A stretch of 52,641 nt of DNA from an uncultured Acidobacteriota bacterium (GCA_903916735.1 CAIWXX010000045.1:1-52641), one strand, 5' to 3'; positions 43,182 to 52,517 are shown, counted from the first letter of the stretch. The notes: generated from the sequence alone by a model not told the origin. Numbers and translations: made by a program.

Positions 43182-45805
43182 TCACGGCACTCTTGCGAAT
43201 GACCGGCCGGGCCTTGCTGCGGCTGCGGTATCGAATCAAGGTGACAGGCATCGACGCCATCGCCGGCAAGGGCCGATCGGGAATTCTTTTTCTGCCCAAT
43301 CATCCGGCGCTGATCGATCCAATTATCATCGTTACCGAGATGAATGCGGCATTCGCACCTCAAGCCCTTGCAGACAAAGATCAGATCGATTGGCCGGTTG
43401 TCCGATGGATCGCTCGTCAGGTTGGAGCCCGTCCGATTCCCGATCCCGCGCGCTACGGCGAAGCCTGCCGGGAGGAGGTTGAAAAGGTCCTGGCCGACGG
43501 CATTCAGATGATGAAAGCAGGCGGGAATCTCCTCTTCTGGCCGGCCGGCCGAATCTGCCATCAGAGATACGAGGACATCGGCGGCAACAGCGCCGTTGAA
43601 ACGGTTCTCAAAGAGGCTCCTGATGCTCGAGTGGTAGTGATCAGGACTCGAGGGCTCTGGGGGAGCAGTTTTTCGCGCGCCGCAGGAAGACGTCCCAATT
43701 TTGGAGGAGCTCTGCTCCAGGGCTTGAAATACCTTCTATTGAACGGAATCCTTTTTGGCCCGCGACGAAATGTGTCGATTGAGTTGGTCGAGCTTGCGGA
43801 CGTGCCAAGGGCGGACGGGAGAGCTGTTCTGAATCGATATCTGGAGCATTTTTACAACGAAGACGCTCCACCGAACACCTATGTGCCACATACGATCTGG
43901 GAAAGAGGGGGGACGAGGGTTCTGCCCGAGCCGCAGTCATCGGGAATCGAAGGCGATGTCAGCGAGGTGTCGACAGCCACGAAAGAAATCGTCATCGGCA
44001 GGCTGAAGGAAATATCCGGGGTCGGGACGATTCGCGAAACCGATTCGCTGGCGCGTGATCTGGGGATGGATAGCCTATCGCGCGTCGAAGTGCAGACATG
44101 GCTTGAAGGAGAATTCGGCTTACCTGTTGGAGACCCTGAATCACTCCAAACCGTCTCCGATGTTCTGCTGGCGGCCTGTGGAATGGCCGTCAAAGGAAGC
44201 CAATCGGCCTTGAAACCGATCCCATCCAATTGGTTTGTGAACGCTTCGGAGACAGGGAGTGTTTTCGTTCCAGATGGAACGACGATCACCGAGGTTTTTC
44301 TCAAGCAAGCAAAACGATCAATCAGCAAGGCAGCTGTTGCTGACCAGACATCGGGTGTGAGGACCTACAGGGACATGATAACGGCCATCATGGTTCTAAA
44401 ACCGATTTTTCAGAAGCTCGACGGACAGTACATCGGGATCATGCTGCCGGCGTCGGGAGGCGCCGCCGTTCTCTACCTTTCGGCACTCTTCGCCGGAAAA
44501 ATCCCCGTCATGGTGAATTGGACTGTCGGCTCGCGTAACATGACTCACTCGCTTGATCTGCTGGGTGTGAGGCATGTTCTCACAGCCGGGCAACTTGTCA
44601 GCCGCATCGAATCCCAGGGCGTCAATCTGGAAGAAATCCGCGATAAATTGGTGTTACTCGAAGATATCGGCAAGAGAATCTCACTTGTGAGCAAACTCGC
44701 TGCCTGGGTCAGGAGCCGGATCAGTTGGGCATCTCTCGAAAAACAACCTGCATCCGACATCGCCGTTGTGTTGTTCACGAGCGGTTCTGAAAGTTACCCG
44801 AAAGCTGTCCCTCTGACCCACACCAACATTCTCTCAAATGTCCGCGACACGATCAGTATTTTCAGGCTCTCACCAAACGAGCGCATCATCGGGATCCTCC
44901 CTCCTTTTCATTCTTTCGGGCTGACATGCACATTGGTGCTGCCGATCTGCTCGGCTATCAGCACCGTCTACCACCCCAACCCAACGGAAGGCAGCATGCT
45001 GGCGAGGCTCATCGACGCCTATCGCGTCACGATGCTGATCGGCACACCCACTTTCCTAAACGGCATCGTCCGCGCTGCCGAAGATCCCCAGTTGATGACA
45101 CTCAAACGCGTCATCTCAGGCGCCGAAAAATGCCCGGCACAGCTTTTCGAAACAATCACTCGCCGCTGGCCCGGAATGATGGTCCTTGAAGGATATGGAA
45201 TCACCGAGTGCTCACCTGTCGTCTCGGTGAATCGAGAAGAGAAGCACCGGCTGGCCAGCATCGGCCAGGTGCTTCCATCGGTGCATTATGTCATAAAGGA
45301 TCTGGACACGGGTCAGAAGGCAGCCATCGGAAAACCGGGGATGCTGTTGGTCAGGGGACCGAGTATTTTCGGCGGGTACCTGCACTACGATGGCCCTTTA
45401 CCGTTCGAGGAGTTCGAAGGTAAACAGTGGTACCGTACTGGAGATCTCGTTGTGGAATCTTCTGATGGGATGCTTTCCTTTTCCGGACGCCTCAAGCGAT
45501 TCGTGAAGCTGGGCGGCGAAATGGTATCACTCCCCGCGGTCGAAGAGGCACTCGCGAAACGCTACGTCCGAGACGATGACAACGAACCGGTCCTGGCTGT
45601 GGAAAGCACGCCATCTGAATCCAACCCTGAACTGGTGCTCTTCACAGTGCGCGACATCATCCGTGAAGAAGCCAATAGCACGATTCGGGAAGCCGGGCTG
45701 TCGCCGATTCATAACATCCGCATGGTGAAAAACATCGACAAGATTCCGACCCTCGGCACCGGCAAAACCGACTACCGTGCTTTGAAAGGGATGCTCTCGC
45801 AATAG
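43178..45805 (+). CDS. Aas-like fusion: PlsC acyltransferase - acyl carrier domain - acyl-ACP synthetase
   Basis: 875 residues if started at ATG 43178, which overlaps the preceding stop (ATGA); an ATG two codons earlier is equally in frame. Residues about 1-235 are a PlsC-type acyltransferase with the N-H-x4-D motif NHPALID (41-47); the third motif, usually F-P-E-G-T-R, is FWPAGRI. Residues about 266-335 form an acyl carrier domain with DLGMDSL, Ser299 being the phosphopantetheine site. Residues about 365-875 are an AMP-forming ligase: TSGSESYPKAVPLTH (534-548), LEGYGITECSPVVSVN, and YRTGDLV. E. coli Aas has only acyltransferase and ligase (719 residues) and borrows free ACP; here a carrier appears built in. 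The job would be re-acylation of lysophospholipids delivered by the LplT-like neighbour. Confidence 0.9.
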   Translation: MITALLRMTGRALLRLRYRIKVTGIDAIAGKGRSGILFLPNHPALIDPIIIVTEMNAAFAPQALADKDQIDWPVVRWIARQVGARPIPDPARYGEACREEVEKVLADGIQMMKAGGNLLFWPAGRICHQRYEDIGGNSAVETVLKEAPDARVVVIRTRGLWGSSFSRAAGRRPNFGGALLQGLKYLLLNGILFGPRRNVSIELVELADVPRADGRAVLNRYLEHFYNEDAPPNTYVPHTIWERGGTRVLPEPQSSGIEGDVSEVSTATKEIVIGRLKEISGVGTIRETDSLARDLGMDSLSRVEVQTWLEGEFGLPVGDPESLQTVSDVLLAACGMAVKGSQSALKPIPSNWFVNASETGSVFVPDGTTITEVFLKQAKRSISKAAVADQTSGVRTYRDMITAIMVLKPIFQKLDGQYIGIMLPASGGAAVLYLSALFAGKIPVMVNWTVGSRNMTHSLDLLGVRHVLTAGQLVSRIESQGVNLEEIRDKLVLLEDIGKRISLVSKLAAWVRSRISWASLEKQPASDIAVVLFTSGSESYPKAVPLTHTNILSNVRDTISIFRLSPNERIIGILPPFHSFGLTCTLVLPICSAISTVYHPNPTEGSMLARLIDAYRVTMLIGTPTFLNGIVRAAEDPQLMTLKRVISGAEKCPAQLFETITRRWPGMMVLEGYGITECSPVVSVNREEKHRLASIGQVLPSVHYVIKDLDTGQKAAIGKPGMLLVRGPSIFGGYLHYDGPLPFEEFEGKQWYRTGDLVVESSDGMLSFSGRLKRFVKLGGEMVSLPAVEEALAKRYVRDDDNEPVLAVESTPSESNPELVLFTVRDIIREEANSTIREAGLSPIHNIRMVKNIDKIPTLGTGKTDYRALKGMLSQ

Positions 45806-46176
45806 ATTCGATTTCAAGGAAAGATCGACCGGGGCGCCGGCGTGTGGTCGACATCGAAGCCTGCAATTACGGCAGCGACTCATCCCCGATCCGTGGGTGA
45901 GAGTCTCATCTCACAGAAATTCACATCGAAGAACCCGCGCCCATCGGCGCGATCCAATACCGAAGAGCGATGGCGCAAAGCGATGAACGGCTTTGCATCT
46001 TTGGATTGAAAGGGGGATAGGCGCGCCGGTGAGGTTCCTGGTACAATGAGGTGGTTGGGAAAGCAGAGGATCTACTTCATGCTTGCAGAAGCGTTATATC
46101 TTGGCTGGAGATATGCAGCGGAAACGGAATTTGGGCAATCGGCCCTGGAAGCCTTATTGCTCACGGAGAGTTTGAA
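45806..46176. other. Gene-free stretch upstream of the S9 peptidase
   Basis: About 370 bases between two co-directed genes. I see no gene, no clear terminator and no clear promoter. Confidence 0.4.
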
Positions 46177-48153
46177 ATGAAAAAAACGATTCTTCGTCTT
46201 GCATGTGCGGTTCTTGTCACGGCATTCATGGGAGTGAGCGGATCAGCTCAAGAAACCGCCACATCGCCCGGCTACAAGGGCCTTGGCGCTCAGAGTGTCT
46301 CGCCCGAGACAGTCGCCAAGTACGCGCCTCGGCCGCTTGACCCGGCCATCTCGCGCCACATCCAAAACATGTTCGACATCCGTTCTCCAGGCTCCGGACT
46401 ACTCTCGCCCGACGGCAAGCGCCTCTACTTCACGTGGAACGTCACCGGCATCTCCCAGGTGTGGCGCATCGATACTCCAAAGGGCTTCCCAGTGCAGATG
46501 ACCGGAGGCGAGGATTCGACCTCGCTGGATGACATCACACCCGACGGCAAGTGGCTGGTGATCTCGCGGGATCGCAAGGGCGAAGAAAACCCGGGGCTCT
46601 ATCTTCAATCCGCAGACGGAGGGCCTCTCGTTGAGATCCAACACAAGCCGGACGTGCAGACATTCGCTTCGCTGGTGACGCCTGATTCGCGATCGCTTTT
46701 CTTCGAAGCCAACGATGTGGCGCCGGACTCATATGCGATCTATCGCCACGATCTGCAGAGTGGTGCACGGGAGACCGTGTGGACGGAACCCGGCCTGTGG
46801 ATTCTTGCTGATCGGCTTCCAGATGGTCGATTACTGTTACGCAAAGAGACAGGAAGCATATGGGCCGAGTACTCGATCCTGAATCCGGCGACCAAGAAAC
46901 TTGAGCCTCTTTTCGGGCAGAACGAACATGAGGATTATGCGGCGTCATTCGGGCATCATCCCGGAGAAGTTCTGGTGCTCACTCCGAAGTTCGGCGAATT
47001 CCGGCGGCTCTATCGATTCCAGGATGGAAAGTTCACGCCGATCACACCCGAACTGCATTGGGATGTGGAAGGCTTCACAATCGATGAAGCTCGGACGCGG
47101 ATCCTGTACCAGGTCAACGATGGAGGCTTCAGCCGCCTCTACGCTCTTGATGCCGACACACTTCAGCCGGTGAAGACACCGGACTTCGCGGGTGCCGACA
47201 GCATCGAAGCAGGTTCGACCACGCGCGACGGGCGAGTGACGATGTTCCTTGTCGAATCGGCTGAAGCGCCAATGACCAGCTGGGCATACGACTGGCAAAC
47301 AGGCCGGCTCACTCAGTGGGTCCTCCCCAGCGCACCCGAGATCGATCTGAAGAGATTTGCCAAGGTCAGCATCGAATCCTACCCCGCTCGCGATGGCACA
47401 CCCATCCCGATGCTCGTGTGCCGGCCGACTCATCCCTGCGACGGCCCATGCCCGGTGATCGTCTCCTTTCATGGCGGTCCCGAAGGCCAATCGCGTCCCG
47501 GCTTCAGCCCCAACAGGCAGATATTTGTGGACGCCGGGTTCATCTATGTCGCACCTAATGTGCGCGGCAGCGAAGGATATGGAAAGACCTGGCTCAATGC
47601 CGACAACGGCCCAAAGCGACTCGATATCATCACCGACATCGAGGATTGCGCCAAGTATATTCGCGCCAACTGGGGCAAGGACGGGAAGGCTCCTAAAATT
47701 GGAATCATGGGCGGGAGCTACGGCGGCTATTCTGCGCTCATCGGCATGACCATGTTTGCCGGCGACTATGATGCGGGGGTCTCGATCGTCGGCATCGGCA
47801 ATTTCGATACGTTCCTGCGCAACACGGCCCCCTATCGCCGACTACTGCGGATCACAGAATACGGCGACCCGGATAAGGACGCCGAAGCGCTGCGCAAGCT
47901 TTCGCCCATCACATACCTCAATCGCGTGAAAGCACCGCTGATGCTGATACAGGGAGTCAGCGATCCTCGAGTGCCCGTCGGCGAGGCTCTGCAGATCCAC
48001 GATGCTCTCGCCACTCGAAACATCCCTGTCGAGCTGATCCTCTTCGCAGATGAGGGACACGGCGCGCAGCAGCGCGAAAATCGCGTGTATCAGACAGGGC
48101 ATGCTCTACGCTTCTTCAAAGAACATCTGCAGGGGGAAAAGAGCGGTTCATAG
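46177..48153 (+). CDS. Secreted S9-family peptidase (prolyl oligopeptidase / acylaminoacyl peptidase-like)
   Basis: 658 residues from ATG 46177 (GGAGAG 5-6 nt upstream). A signal peptide (about 1-25, CAVLVTAFMGVSGSAQ) sends it to the periplasm or outside. A beta-propeller (about 60-390) shows TolB-like repeats (SPDGKRLYFTWNVTG, TPDGKWLVISRDRKG, TPDSRSLFFEANDV). The alpha/beta-hydrolase domain (about 400-655) holds the triad Ser514 (GIMGGSYGGYSAL), Asp596 (QGVSDPRVPVGEA) and His628 (FADEGHGAQ). Family members cleave short peptides, often after Pro or at an acylated N-terminus. It appears to be a single-gene unit. Confidence 0.93.
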   Translation: MKKTILRLACAVLVTAFMGVSGSAQETATSPGYKGLGAQSVSPETVAKYAPRPLDPAISRHIQNMFDIRSPGSGLLSPDGKRLYFTWNVTGISQVWRIDTPKGFPVQMTGGEDSTSLDDITPDGKWLVISRDRKGEENPGLYLQSADGGPLVEIQHKPDVQTFASLVTPDSRSLFFEANDVAPDSYAIYRHDLQSGARETVWTEPGLWILADRLPDGRLLLRKETGSIWAEYSILNPATKKLEPLFGQNEHEDYAASFGHHPGEVLVLTPKFGEFRRLYRFQDGKFTPITPELHWDVEGFTIDEARTRILYQVNDGGFSRLYALDADTLQPVKTPDFAGADSIEAGSTTRDGRVTMFLVESAEAPMTSWAYDWQTGRLTQWVLPSAPEIDLKRFAKVSIESYPARDGTPIPMLVCRPTHPCDGPCPVIVSFHGGPEGQSRPGFSPNRQIFVDAGFIYVAPNVRGSEGYGKTWLNADNGPKRLDIITDIEDCAKYIRANWGKDGKAPKIGIMGGSYGGYSALIGMTMFAGDYDAGVSIVGIGNFDTFLRNTAPYRRLLRITEYGDPDKDAEALRKLSPITYLNRVKAPLMLIQGVSDPRVPVGEALQIHDALATRNIPVELILFADEGHGAQQRENRVYQTGHALRFFKEHLQGEKSGS

Positions 48154-48702
48154 TCAATCCCCAAGGCGCCTCAGCCTTTGATGAGCCGGATGAGAGCATT
48201 CTCCAAAGGCTGGGGCTCATCTCTCCAGCCGCCCCGCGATGATGTCACGATGGCCATTGAGGAGGCGGCGGAACAGGAGAGGGGTATGCAGACTGAGAAA
48301 GATATCTTTGTTCTTCCAAAAAAACCGTACCCTGGATAGTATGAGGCCGCTCGATCGCAAAAATTCTAGGTGAAAAGGCATTGGCAGGCAGCATCATGGA
48401 GAAACTCCACACACGCGTGACTCCTCGGCGACGCAACCATGCAGCTATTCTTCTTCTTCTCGCGATCGTGCTCCAGTGTATGCTGCCATGGCATCTTTTC
48501 AGCGATGCCTCCACTTCACCACGGACGGTACGTTGCGGATGGATCATCGATCCCAATCTTCGGGCATTCCGAGTGGTTCATCATCAGGTGTCTTCATTGG
48601 TCACTCATGAAGACAATCCCTTGGGATTCAGCGCGCAGTTGCTTTGCAGAGCAGATCATGGCCATCACACCAACCTTTTTAAAAACGTGAATGGAGAACT
48701 CA
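48154..48702. other. Intergenic stretch with one hairpin
   Basis: About 550 bases. CAGCCTTTG (48172-48180) and CAAAGGCTG (48204-48212) can form a 9-bp hairpin just after the S9 peptidase stop, without a T-run. A 125-codon frame at 48381-48758 begins with a plausible hydrophobic segment but overlaps the rubredoxin gene and has no family features, so I do not call it. Confidence 0.45.
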
Positions 48703-48867
48703 ATGAAAAAGTACGCATGCATTCCCTGCGGGTGGGTTTACGATCCGGCCATCGGTGATCCTGATCAGGGGATCGCGCCGGGCACGCCATTTGAAAATCT
48801 TCCTGACAGCTGGATCTGCCCCGTCTGCGGCGTCGGCAAGGACATGTTTGAACCGGTGGATGAATAG
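48703..48867 (+). CDS. Rubredoxin
   Basis: A 54-residue one-iron electron carrier. The iron is held by Cys6 and Cys9 (CIPCGWVYD) and Cys39 and Cys42 (CPVCGVGK). The middle [18 protein letters not shown] and the end DMFEP are standard rubredoxin sequence. The ATG has GGAG 7 nt upstream (ATGGAGAACTCA). Rubredoxins pass electrons to oxygen- and peroxide-reducing enzymes or alkane hydroxylases; no partner gene is adjacent, though tpx and the nitroreductase are elsewhere in the window. Confidence 0.95.
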   Translation: MKKYACIPCGWVYDPAIGDPDQGIAPGTPFENLPDSWICPVCGVGKDMFEPVDE

Positions 48868-48969
48868 GGGAAATGGAGATTGTTGCCGGTTCCTCATCCC
48901 ATGTGCATGCAATGAGCAGGGCTGGGGAGCCGGCTGAACCGACGCCGAAAGCTTTACATAACGGTCCCC

Positions 48970-49155
48970 TTATTCCCGAGAGGCCTGATTCCCCGCGATC
49001 ACCATTTTGTGCTTGTGCGGGAGTCGGCCGATCCACTCATTGAATTGGCCGATTTCGGCCCTGCCCCTGCGACACGAAATGTCCCATGCATGGATGAGGA
49101 TGTCACCGTCGGGAACCTCCAGCTTGTCGTGATAACCATGTGTGTCGCCGATCAT
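48970..49155 (-). pseudogene. Truncated calcineurin-like metallophosphoesterase
   Basis: The frame gives GDTHGYHDKLEVPDGDILIH, then AWDISCRRGRAEIGQFNEWI and GRLPHKHKMVIAGNQ before ending after 61 codons. An intact enzyme would have D-T-H-G, H-A-G-D and A-G-N-H-D in this region and run to 200 residues or more. Here H-A-G-D is HAWD and G-N-H-D is GNQA, and the C-terminal two thirds are missing. The extreme N-terminus also appears displaced: a stretch reading NIVCL lies just upstream (about 49165-49185). It is a dead fragment in a mobile-element-rich stretch. Confidence 0.75.
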
Positions 49156-49180
49156 CTTGGGTAGATTTAAACAAACGATA

Positions 49181-49309
49181 TTAAGGTCCCCGGGATGATA
49201 GGCCTAGCGGGCTGGATTTCGATTTCATCATGCTTGCCTTTTTAAGTGCGTGGAGCTGTAGATCAAGACGCAGTTCTTCTGTAGAGATTCGGGCGTAGCC
49301 GATTTTCAT
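49181..49309 (-). pseudogene. N-terminal fragment of a serine recombinase (resolvase/invertase)
   Basis: The ATG at 49309 starts MKIGYARISTEELRLDLQLH then ALKKA, the typical opening of Tn3-type resolvases and DNA invertases, including the catalytic Ser of the R-(I/V)-S-T motif. After about 25 residues similarity stops, and the frame ends at 49181. A full resolvase has about 190 residues. It is a relic of a transposon, possibly of the same class as the Tn3 transposase remnant at 7.1 kb. Confidence 0.75.
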
Positions 49310-49753
49310 GATTGCGTAACATATTGCAAAAGAATTTTCTTTTGCGACTAATTTTTGCGACACGAAAAGCCATTATCTTTCATCTGCCGGGGCCGGTCGC
49401 GCAAATTTGGAGTTTTGCGAAAGCTCTGGATGGCTCAACATAACGAAACGCGGAGCCCATCGAGGGTTCCACATGGTTATAAGGATTTGCTTTTTCGACT
49501 GGATACCGAGAACTCTACAGATGTAGTAATATTGGGTTAATAGGACCACTCCAGGCGCTCTTCCGACATCCCCGGGAGCGGTGGAAGGGGCTTGGAGGAT
49601 ATGTTTTCGGTTGTGTGCGACGGAAACATGAGTTCAGAGTAGGGGATTTTGCAGGCTCAGTCAAGAGCCACTATTGACCCCTTATCCGCGAGTAAGCAAA
49701 CGCCTATTGCGACAAAATGGCTTCGGAGCCTCTGCGGAACGACTCGCGAGGAT

Positions 49754-49812
49754 GCCGAGCCCTCCCCTCCGTATATCACGATGGTTTGGGAGGGCGAGGC
49801 TCCTGCCGAGCC
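49754..49812. repeat. REP-like palindromic element
   Basis: GCCGAGCCCTCCC (49754-49766) is the near-complement of GGGAGGGCGAGGC (49788-49800), so the segment can fold back; the right arm continues TCCTGCCGAGCC, itself partly palindromic with GGCGAGGC. Read as protein the right arm gives WEGEAPAEP, a phrase common in spurious short proteins predicted from REP-type repeats in Verrucomicrobia and Planctomycetes (from memory). Confidence 0.5.
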
Positions 49813-50013
49813 GTCATGCCGGGTCTATCGAGACTATCTGATGGCTTGCCGCCATTCCTTATCCGCGGATTTCGGTTGACGATAAGGTATTTCAGATAGA
49901 GGTTGGCCGTCGCGTGCATGTTCAGGGCGGATTAGAAGCAATAGGCGTCTGAGCCGGCGACATCCTCTTGGAGCTTGAGTACCTCGAAGACTAACTTACC
50001 ATTGTCCTGGTGC

Positions 50014-50056
50014 GTCAATTTAAGTGAGCAGACCCGGGTCAATTTTGGTGAGCGGC
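50014..50056. repeat. Direct repeat resembling an IS end
   Basis: Two units, GTCAATTTAAGTGAGCAG and GTCAATTTTGGTGAGCGG, lie next to one another separated by ACCCGG. Multiple short repeats of a GTCAATTT-GTGAGC type occur inside the ends of IS21-family elements. No istA or istB gene is present. Confidence 0.4.
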
Positions 50057-50113
50057 ATAGTTTAACAAAAACCACATACGATTTGGCCAGCCGGATTTTA
50101 CGGTAATAGCGGA

Positions 50114-51835
50114 CTATCGTTGCATTCGTTGTCTGATACGATAGTGAGCAATGAGGATGGTTCGGGTTGCGACTAGCCGAACGTCGATGGATTCCCGTGA
50201 CCAGCTGCAGTTACCTGCACCGACGACCGTGTTGGGCAACCCGTGGCTATCTCGAGGATCGTCCGCGATGTTGACAAAGGTCCAGGTCGTCACCCCGTGC
50301 GATGAAAGCCGTCCGAGAAGATCAGTGACTGTCTTGGGGGAAGAGCAGTAGAGGAAAATCCGCTCCGACCAGGCAGGTGCTGCCAGTTCGGGGACGAAGA
50401 AGGTATCGGTGATGATCACCTCGCCGCGTTGCGTCGATTCGAGCAGATCCTTCAGCACCGCCGCGTTGCCGCGGGAGACATGAAGCGAAAACGCGAGGCC
50501 GAAGAATTGAACGGCGATCCCTGCCACCACTGCGATCGTAATCGACGCGCGTCTCAGGCGTTCCCACGGAAGTTCTGCCGGGGGCGCCGTCAGCAGCAGC
50601 AGCGTGCTCAACACCGCCGTCAGCAGGTAGAACCGCGCACCCCACTGGAAACCGCCATCGACGGGGCTCGCGAGCAGACCTCCGACAACCAACCACGCGG
50701 CGGTGCAGCCCAAGAGCAGCCGATTCCTTCTCTGGCCCTCGCTCGCCTTTGCCCCGGTCAGCGCAATCGGCAAGGCGCTCAATACCACCCATACGGTGGT
50801 GACAGAGCGGATCGGGAAGGCCGTTGCGGGCTTGGCGCCGCCGAGGAAACGTAGAGCCGGCAAGCCGATGGCTGCCAAAAGCCCGGAGGCCAAGGCGATC
50901 AACGCGAGCCATCGCACGAGCTTGCCTGATCTCTCACGCGATGCCAACACAACAGAGAGGGCGATCAGCCAGGTCGCCAACACCAGCGCACTCACCCAAT
51001 CAGGGGCGAAGAGGTGGTTGAGAGCCATGGTCCTCGTCTCGGCGAAGGAGAGATTGAAGACCTGTCGTTCCACACAGCGAGTCAAGTGGACGGGTAGCCA
51101 TAACCCAATTGTCACGTGTTGAACAATGCTCCCAGCCACCAAACCGGCGACTGCCCCCGCACAAGCGACAGCGGCCGATAGGAAGCCGCGTCTCCGCGGC
51201 GCGAATGCTATGGGCATGGCAACCAGTGGAAGCAACACGGCCAGCTCACTTCTTACCCAGAAAACCAAGCCGAAGGCGATCCCAAGCGTCGTCCATGCTC
51301 GATGCGGTGCCATTGCCGGGTCTCCCCATTTCACCACTGCGAGCAGCCCGGCGAGGACGATCGCCACACTCAACGAGTGCTCCGAGAAATTCACGCCGTA
51401 GAACGCGAGTGGAGTAGCCAGGAGGCAAATGGCCGACACTGCTTCTCCGCTTTCCCCGATATTCTTTGCCAGGCGCCCGGCGAGGAGCGCCGCGGCAAGC
51501 GCTCCGAGGAATGGGAAAAGAAGCATGAGGCGCTCCCCTCCTAGAGCCATTGCAGGTGCACAGGCGAGTGGAAAGAGCACGGGAAACATCGACACGACGC
51601 CGCCAGGAGCTGCCGCCATTGAGACTGTAAGATGCTTGTATTCAGGGTCGATGTCCACGGCCGGGTATGCTATCGGCCGCGGCCAGCCGTGCCCTTCGAC
51701 GAACGCCTTCGCCTGGAGATACTTTGTTCCACAGTCCCCCGCGAAGAATGCAAATGGGGGCGAAAATACCCACACGACTACCATGAAAAAACTGGCTGAC
51801 AGCATGGCGATGATTTGGCGATCGATGCGTATCAT
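50114..51835 (-). CDS. Polytopic membrane protein, probable GT-C glycosyltransferase (LA_3751-like)
   Basis: 573 residues with about 11-12 transmembrane helices and a C-terminal periplasmic domain (about 455-570). The first loop carries the acidic FAGDCGTKYLQAKAFVEGHG, then AYPAVDIDPEYKHL. An Asp-rich loop after TM1 is the hallmark of GT-C enzymes, which use polyprenyl-phosphate sugars. The wording recalls the LA_3751/LA_3752 family first named in Leptospira. Cys35 and others in the C-terminal part (FLYCSSPKTVTDLLGRLSSH; GAGNCSW) could form periplasmic disulfides. It is isolated, has no clear Shine-Dalgarno, and appears a little richer in G+C than the DNA on either side. Acceptor unknown. Confidence 0.72.
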   Translation of the reverse strand: MIRIDRQIIAMLSASFFMVVVWVFSPPFAFFAGDCGTKYLQAKAFVEGHGWPRPIAYPAVDIDPEYKHLTVSMAAAPGGVVSMFPVLFPLACAPAMALGGERLMLLFPFLGALAAALLAGRLAKNIGESGEAVSAICLLATPLAFYGVNFSEHSLSVAIVLAGLLAVVKWGDPAMAPHRAWTTLGIAFGLVFWVRSELAVLLPLVAMPIAFAPRRRGFLSAAVACAGAVAGLVAGSIVQHVTIGLWLPVHLTRCVERQVFNLSFAETRTMALNHLFAPDWVSALVLATWLIALSVVLASRERSGKLVRWLALIALASGLLAAIGLPALRFLGGAKPATAFPIRSVTTVWVVLSALPIALTGAKASEGQRRNRLLLGCTAAWLVVGGLLASPVDGGFQWGARFYLLTAVLSTLLLLTAPPAELPWERLRRASITIAVVAGIAVQFFGLAFSLHVSRGNAAVLKDLLESTQRGEVIITDTFFVPELAAPAWSERIFLYCSSPKTVTDLLGRLSSHGVTTWTFVNIADDPRDSHGLPNTVVGAGNCSWSRESIDVRLVATRTILIAHYRIRQRMQR

Positions 51836-52196
51836 CGAATGATCACGACGGCCTTCACTATATCAGACACTCAGAATTGGATATGGGAATACCATTTCCT
51901 TTTCCGTTCTGGATGCTCAAATGCCACGGATGTAGTAAATTGAGTATCCCTGCGTCGACAATGACCCTCATCCTCCGTTTCCGGGGACGGAGGATGGCGC
52001 GGCCAGCCATTATTTTGCGATTGTGGATGGCGGAACACGATCAAAATGTAGACTTTCGGCGCGCTGGCGTCAAGGCAAATCGAAAATCGGACAGACTTGG
52101 CCTGAGAATCCGGATACATGCGTTAGAGTTAAAAAATATCCGATGTGTACCGGACATCGGCGTGCGGCGACCTGATACTGCTCTGAACACGCGAGC
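51836..52196. other. Gene-free stretch
   Basis: About 360 bases between the start of the GT-C gene and the RND remnant. I see no gene, repeat or clear promoter. Confidence 0.4.
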
Positions 52197-52340
52197 CTAT
52201 TTCTTGCGGCCATCCCAGCGGACGATGCGCAGATCCAGGACGAAAATGGCGTAGAGGGCCGGCACTAGGAGCAGCGTGACGAAGGTCGCGACCGTGAGGC
52301 CGCCGATCTGGGCGAAACAGAGCAGTTCCCAAAGCGGGCC
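52197..52340 (-). pseudogene. C-terminal fragment of an RND efflux transporter (AcrB/CusA-type)
   Basis: Reading leftwards from about 52340 to the TAG at 52199-52197, the frame gives GGPLWELLCFAQIGGLTVAT, then FVTLLLVPALYAIFVLDLRI and VRWDGRKK. This is the last transmembrane helix and tail of an RND pump (normally over 1000 residues). To the right of about 52340 similarity ends and the DNA becomes AT-rich. The other ~95% of the gene is absent from the window, so the fragment is almost surely a remnant cut off by an insertion or rearrangement. Confidence 0.8.
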
Positions 52341-52517
52341 CCCGCGGGCGCAATGGCATTCGTTTTTATTCTACGAAGCAACCATTTCATAGATTTGCAG
52401 ACCAAGTGTTTGATTTTTAGGTAGTGATGGTTGTGATAAGTAAGGTTATTTTTTTTTGCTTGACTTTCTGAGCATTTTTCATAAGAATAGATTCGACAAT
52501 CGTGCTCAGGAGTCGCG

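Larger units (their letters stand above)
49310..50113. other. Gene-free stretch with transposon and REP-like debris
   Basis: About 800 bases with no gene. It holds a REP-like palindrome (around 49754-49812) and a pair of direct repeats resembling the ends of IS21-type elements (50014-50056). Codon-like patterning is absent. Confidence 0.5.

Noticed and set aside
48381-48758. Possible small membrane protein upstream of rubredoxin
   Set aside because: It has one hydrophobic stretch but overlaps rubredoxin by 56 bases, and its second half is low-quality sequence without family features.
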